Shown here in pieces: positions 59,801 to 64,000 of a DNA stretch of 64,000 nt. Origin of the DNA: Ifrita kowaldi (Eukaryota > Chordata > Aves > Passeriformes > Cinclosomatidae); contig VZRS01006590.1 in assembly GCA_013398055.1 (NCBI GenBank), forward strand, positions 124,001 to 188,000, read 5' to 3'. The position numbers and the translations under genes were made by a program. The notes beneath the pieces are model-generated. The model searched no databases, was not told the origin of the DNA, and saw nothing but the letters and a program-made list of their open reading frames with translations. How positions within the stretch are numbered: the stretch's first letter is position 1; every line of letters starts with the position of its first letter.

Positions 59801-62800
59801 GCAGTGAGAGATGGAATCGAGGCGTGCTGGGCTGTGTTAAAAACGTGCTCCCTGGCAAGTCCATCAGGAAAGAGCCAGGGCTTTCCATGGGCTGTTGGGG
59901 CCCCGTGAGTTACAGCAGCATGATTCCAACTTGGACTTCCCTGCAGCTGCTGCTTTGGGGGCTCTGGGGTCACTTTGTGCAGCAGCTGTCACTCTGTGAT
60001 GGGGATTTGGGCCCCTCTCCTCCATCCCTGCCCTCCCAGCACACAGGGGTGCAGGATCCTGTTTCCATGCGCTCATGGCACAGCCTGCCTGCTCCAAGCA
60101 CTGACTTATTCTGTGGTTAGAGCCACCATCAGCCATAGATTATATTAAGCCCTGTTAAAACTGTAAATTTAACAGCAAGTGCGCAGTGGTGGAAGCCTCC
60201 TTTGCATGGTTTATGGAGGGCTGAAAGGATTTATTTCTTCCACCCAGAAAAATTTCTTCACTAACTCTCAGAGATTTACAATCCCCCAGCTTGGGAGAAA
60301 GTCTACTCCCAGCTTTATTTGAATATCTGTTGATAGATCCACAGATCTTTCTGCCACGAAATCCTCCCTTCACTGCTTCCTTGCTTGTTTAAAGCATGGA
60401 ATATGTGGGCTCAAAAGTACCTAATTCCTACAGCTGCTCTCCTTGGGAGGTAACAGGATAAAAAAGGGAAAGAAAAAGAAAGAAAGTCAGTTGATTTACT
60501 TTCTGCATAGGGCACACTCCAAATGTTGAATATTGCATTATGTGCACAGCGAAGATTCCAGGCTTAAGTTGTCTGATATGAACAGACTAATGGCATGTTA
60601 TGGAATTGATTTTCCATCAACCTTTTCAGGGATATCACTCCTGCTTTGTTCTTCTAATAGATAACATCACCTCCTCTAACCTCTCCTCTCTGCATCTCTT
60701 GGCTGGCATGTGCGTTCCTCCCCTTCCCCTTTTCCATATGCCATGGCTTGATAGGAATCTCGTTTTTCAAATGGGTAATATCTTAATAATAAAGGGACAG
60801 GTCTGATCCAGATATGAGCCTTTCTCACAAAAGAAAAAGGAAAAATTGCTGAGCTGAGACTGATGCTTTCATGATACAGAATGAACACTGGTGCAGAACA
60901 CTGCAGCCACCAGCCTTGGGCTTGATATAAAATTACAGCTTAGTTTTAAGAATCAGTGCTGGGATTTGAAATTATATCTAAGCTATTAATTCCTATTAGT
61001 TTCTCTCAGATGCCTTTGCACTAGTATTAAAATATGCATATTAAATAATCATATAAATTTTAAAGTACATCCTGGAAGATTTCTTTGGCCTTTGGGTTAA
61101 GCCCTAATTGATTTATACCAGTAAAATAGTTAATATATATTAAATCGTACAAGGAGAGGACCTTTCTGGGACATCTTTAAAAGCAAAGAAGCAGCTAAGA
61201 AATGGTGGAAGATTTTGAAATGTATCATTAATATATATTACAGAGAGGGGAGAAAAAAAGCTGTAAGTATTTTACTGGGAGGCTTTTGGTTACATTTCCA
61301 TTGCCTCTTCAAACATAACATGTCCTTATCCCTGAAGTAAACACACTCCCCTATTCATGGGGAAATATTTCATGTTGAAATTAGCAAGCTGCTGAATTGA
61401 TGTCACCTGGTCCATCTTTAATGTATTCTCCTCTGTTCCAATCTGTAATATCATCCCAGTTATGCAAAGCTGACTGAAGGTTGTGCCAAGTTCAAATGAA
61501 GTGTCTATTTATCAATGGCAGGCTTCCTGCTGCAGCCAGAGATGTTAATATTGAACATGCCTAATGGCATTTTTCAAACTCAAACAGTCCTGACTCACTG
61601 CCGAACATTTTGAAACAGAAATCTCAACTGATGGGTGCATTCTGCCTCGGAAGTGCCTTCTGGAATTACGGCCTGTCATAATCCACAGTTGTCCCCATAA
61701 AACTAACCAGGGAAGGGGCCTGAGGAAGTCCAGGCTGTTCACGAAACAGGCAGCAGAGTTTAGATTTTCATGTCCCAAAGAACATTTATGCACTATATAA
61801 ACTGGAGGTTGTTAATTATATGCTTTACTTACACCTATTTTAGGAGAGAAGTGTCAGCTCCTGATGCTGTAATGGAAATTGCTCTTTTCTTCACATATGC
61901 TTTATCATCCTAATACACCATGAAATTGGACAAGAATTTATAAAGTTTAATCCTGTTTGCCTAAAACCTCCAAAACCTATTCAATCCACCTCCTCTTCCT
62001 GTCCTGTCCTCTCTCATGCAGCTTTTGAGCTCCATGACCAATTCTTACCAATTTTCAGGGATTGTGTAACCATCTCAAAACTAAGGTATTTCTCCAAGCT
62101 CCACAAAAATAGCAACCTAAAGTTTGCATTAGGAACACATCCTGGTTTTGTATTGAAAGCAGGGGGTGGGAAAGTAATACCTTTATTTGTCCTGTCCCTT
62201 TCCTCCTCTCCAGGAAGGGGATGTTATGCACGCCTCCTTTGTGTGAGAAACTTGGGCTGGAATTCACTTTAGTGGGCACCAGAGAATCCGACGCCGAGAG
62301 ACAAAGCCATAAGAAAGCAAAGCTTCATTAGTTTCATTGCTCATGGAAGTGCTTGTTAATACAGACACTCCATTTTTAAAATGTGTTTCCCTGAGCACAG
62401 AGACTGTCTGGTGGAATTAGAGCTCCGCAGCAAATGGGCCCCTTGCCAGTTCCAAGGAACACAAATTAAGGCTCTGATGTTGGGAGCGTTTATGCTCGTG
62501 CTTAATTTTACAAACCGGAGGGACTCGTCATGGATCTGAAGTTGAACGTGTTTGTCAGTGTTTGCAGGCTGTTCGTGGGGCACTGTGGAAATAACCATCA
62601 TTTTGGGATAGTGTGTGTTTGTACCGTGGCAGCTGAGTGCAGCACTGACAGAGCCACGGTTGGGGTGAAACTGGAAGGAGGCATTTGAGGGCTCCACGAT
62701 GCACATTTGTCATTCCAGTTTTTCTGGTGAGCTGCTGGATTTGGGTTTAGGAGTTACGGAGTCTCTACAAGTTGTGTTGCCCTTAAAAAAAAGAATAGTT

Positions 62801-64000
62801 TGTTGTTTTGGAGAGCAATTAGTGGATGCCAAGTTAGTTGTAGTCAGCAACAGCAGCATTAGACTTAGAGGCAAAAATACTTATGACAAAGGTGTGTACA
62901 TGCAAGATCTGCCCAGAGGCAGCTCTTCATTTTCAGTATTTTCCTCCACAATGTTTCCTTCTCTTCAGTTCTCTTCAGTTCTTCTCCTTCTCTCAGTCCT
63001 GTGCTCCATTCAGAAGTGCAGCCTTGGAGTGTGTGCTCCAGGAAGGGAGGGAATGGAGCACCCAATGTTTTGTGTGTAAGGAAAAGAAGACTCTCCCCAG
63101 CCTCAGGAAGCAAATGAAAAGGAGCTGTTGATTTAAAAGCAGAAGACAACCAAGGAAGGGGAGATCTGAGAAGGGTGAGCTGGAGGCTCATCAGAGCAGA
63201 GGAGACAGCGGTGGAGGTACAAGGAGGGCACTGAGATGGGAGCGGATCCAGGGCAGGAGCAGCCAAATCCCAGCTCCCAGCTCCTCATGCCCTGTTTAGA
63301 GCCCTCAGCCACTCCAGTGGTTCTGAGGACTTTTTTGGGGTGGTTCCCTCGAGTTCCCAGGACTGTGCCCTGCTGTGGCTCAGCAGAGATGCCATGGGGT
63401 CAGGCTGCTCTGAGCCTGAGCCCTGCAGCCACATCACGCTCTTGTTCTTCATGTTCCAAACCCAAATGCAGGGTCTTTAGCTGCACTAATCCCAATAACC
63501 ACATGCAGCCCGACAGATTTACACCAGGGGGAGATTTGGTAGTGCTGGTTCTTGCTTTCAGAGTATGTTCCTCCAAAGCCTCAACCCTCTCTTCCAAAAC
63601 ACCTGAGTGGGTTTAAAAAAAAAAAAATTGAAAGATTGAAACAGAATTTATCTGAATGCTTAATCCAACCTCTAGTGAAAACCTGGGTGCTGGAAGGGGA
63701 ATGGACTCATCAGGAATTCAGCATGGATGCACTCAGATCATACCTCAAATGAATTGGAAACACTCTGCGTGTTCCTCCCCATTTAGGACTCCAGGATGTT
63801 ATAATTTATGTCTAAATATTGCAGCCCACATTTGTCTGTGACATTGAACTACTGCACATTGTTTGGAAATAGAAGGGGACAATTTTTCAAACCCTGGGAA
63901 GATGAACAGGTAAGGAAGGCTCCCTGGGAAGATTTTATCACACAAGCTCTGCTTCTGAGCACAATTAATGAAAATGTATATAATAGTTATAGAAACAATT
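56851..64000. other. 7 kb without a recognisable gene
   Basis: AT-rich DNA at 57.8-58.6 and 60.9-61.3 kb, and a more GC-rich segment at 59.5-60.1 kb with a plus-strand frame of about 204 codons but no recognised domain. A short direct duplication (CTCTTCAGTT twice) lies near 62970, and an A-run at about 63617. No transposon was recognised. A possible regulatory block at 61365-61570 is listed separately. Confidence 0.55.
61365..61570. promoter_or_regulatory. possible conserved non-coding element
   Basis: A repeat-free block containing AATTAGC, TGATGTCACC at 61398-61407 (CRE/ATF-like) running into a CACCTG E-box, then AATTGA- and TTAATATTGAAC-type words. It resembles developmental enhancers. 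Conservation is untested. Confidence 0.22.

Noticed and set aside
59506..60120. Plus-strand open frame of about 204 codons
   Set aside because: It lies in a locally GC-richer patch, with no domain and no promoter, splice or poly(A) context.
1..64000. Prokaryotic operons, CRISPR arrays, phage or toxin-antitoxin systems
   Set aside because: The window has CR1 LINEs, splice-type signals, a CpG island and low coding density, all typical of a bird nuclear genome. No direct-repeat array with regular spacers was seen.

Overview
The window looks like nuclear DNA of a bird, most likely a songbird. It carries about ten fragments of CR1 LINEs, the main avian retroposon, nearly all reduced to their 3' ends. 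Their wording matches recent passerine-type CR1 copies. The DNA is otherwise AT-moderate, intron-like or intergenic, with short simple repeats, one run of 17 N and one single N. There are no bacterial operons, ribosome binding sites, CRISPR arrays or phage genes. I recognise no known protein-coding gene.

Layout: (1) 1-12.3 kb is intron-like or intergenic sequence with three CR1 fragments and a few isolated plus-strand exon-like segments. (2) 12.3-17.3 kb holds a chain of exon-like segments on the minus strand. Each has plausible splice sites, and their reading phases can be joined into one open frame of about 195 codons. It ends with an in-frame stop, and a poly(A) signal follows in the last segment. 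I do not recognise the product; it may be a small or lineage-specific gene, a non-coding transcript or partly chance. (3) 18.95-20.28 kb is a strong CpG island with GC boxes, an inverted CCAAT box, a C-run array with G-quadruplex potential on the minus strand, and the N gap. It is the only convincing promoter in the window and a natural start for the minus-strand transcript. (4) 20.3-64 kb is about 43 kb with no supportable coding gene. It contains further CR1 pieces, a possible solo LTR next to CR1 sequence, a two-copy 70-bp tandem repeat, a trinucleotide microsatellite and a second small CpG-rich patch at 38.0-38.25 kb. Several AT-rich blocks there are dense in homeodomain, POU, GATA and bZIP-like sites and resemble the conserved non-coding elements of developmental gene deserts.

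Working model (inference): a CpG-island promoter near 19.85 kb drives a short spliced minus-strand transcript ending near 12.34 kb, beside a gene-poor and possibly regulatory interval to the right. No comparison with other genomes was possible, so exon calls rest on splice-site appearance and phase consistency, and regulatory calls on motif appearance alone.
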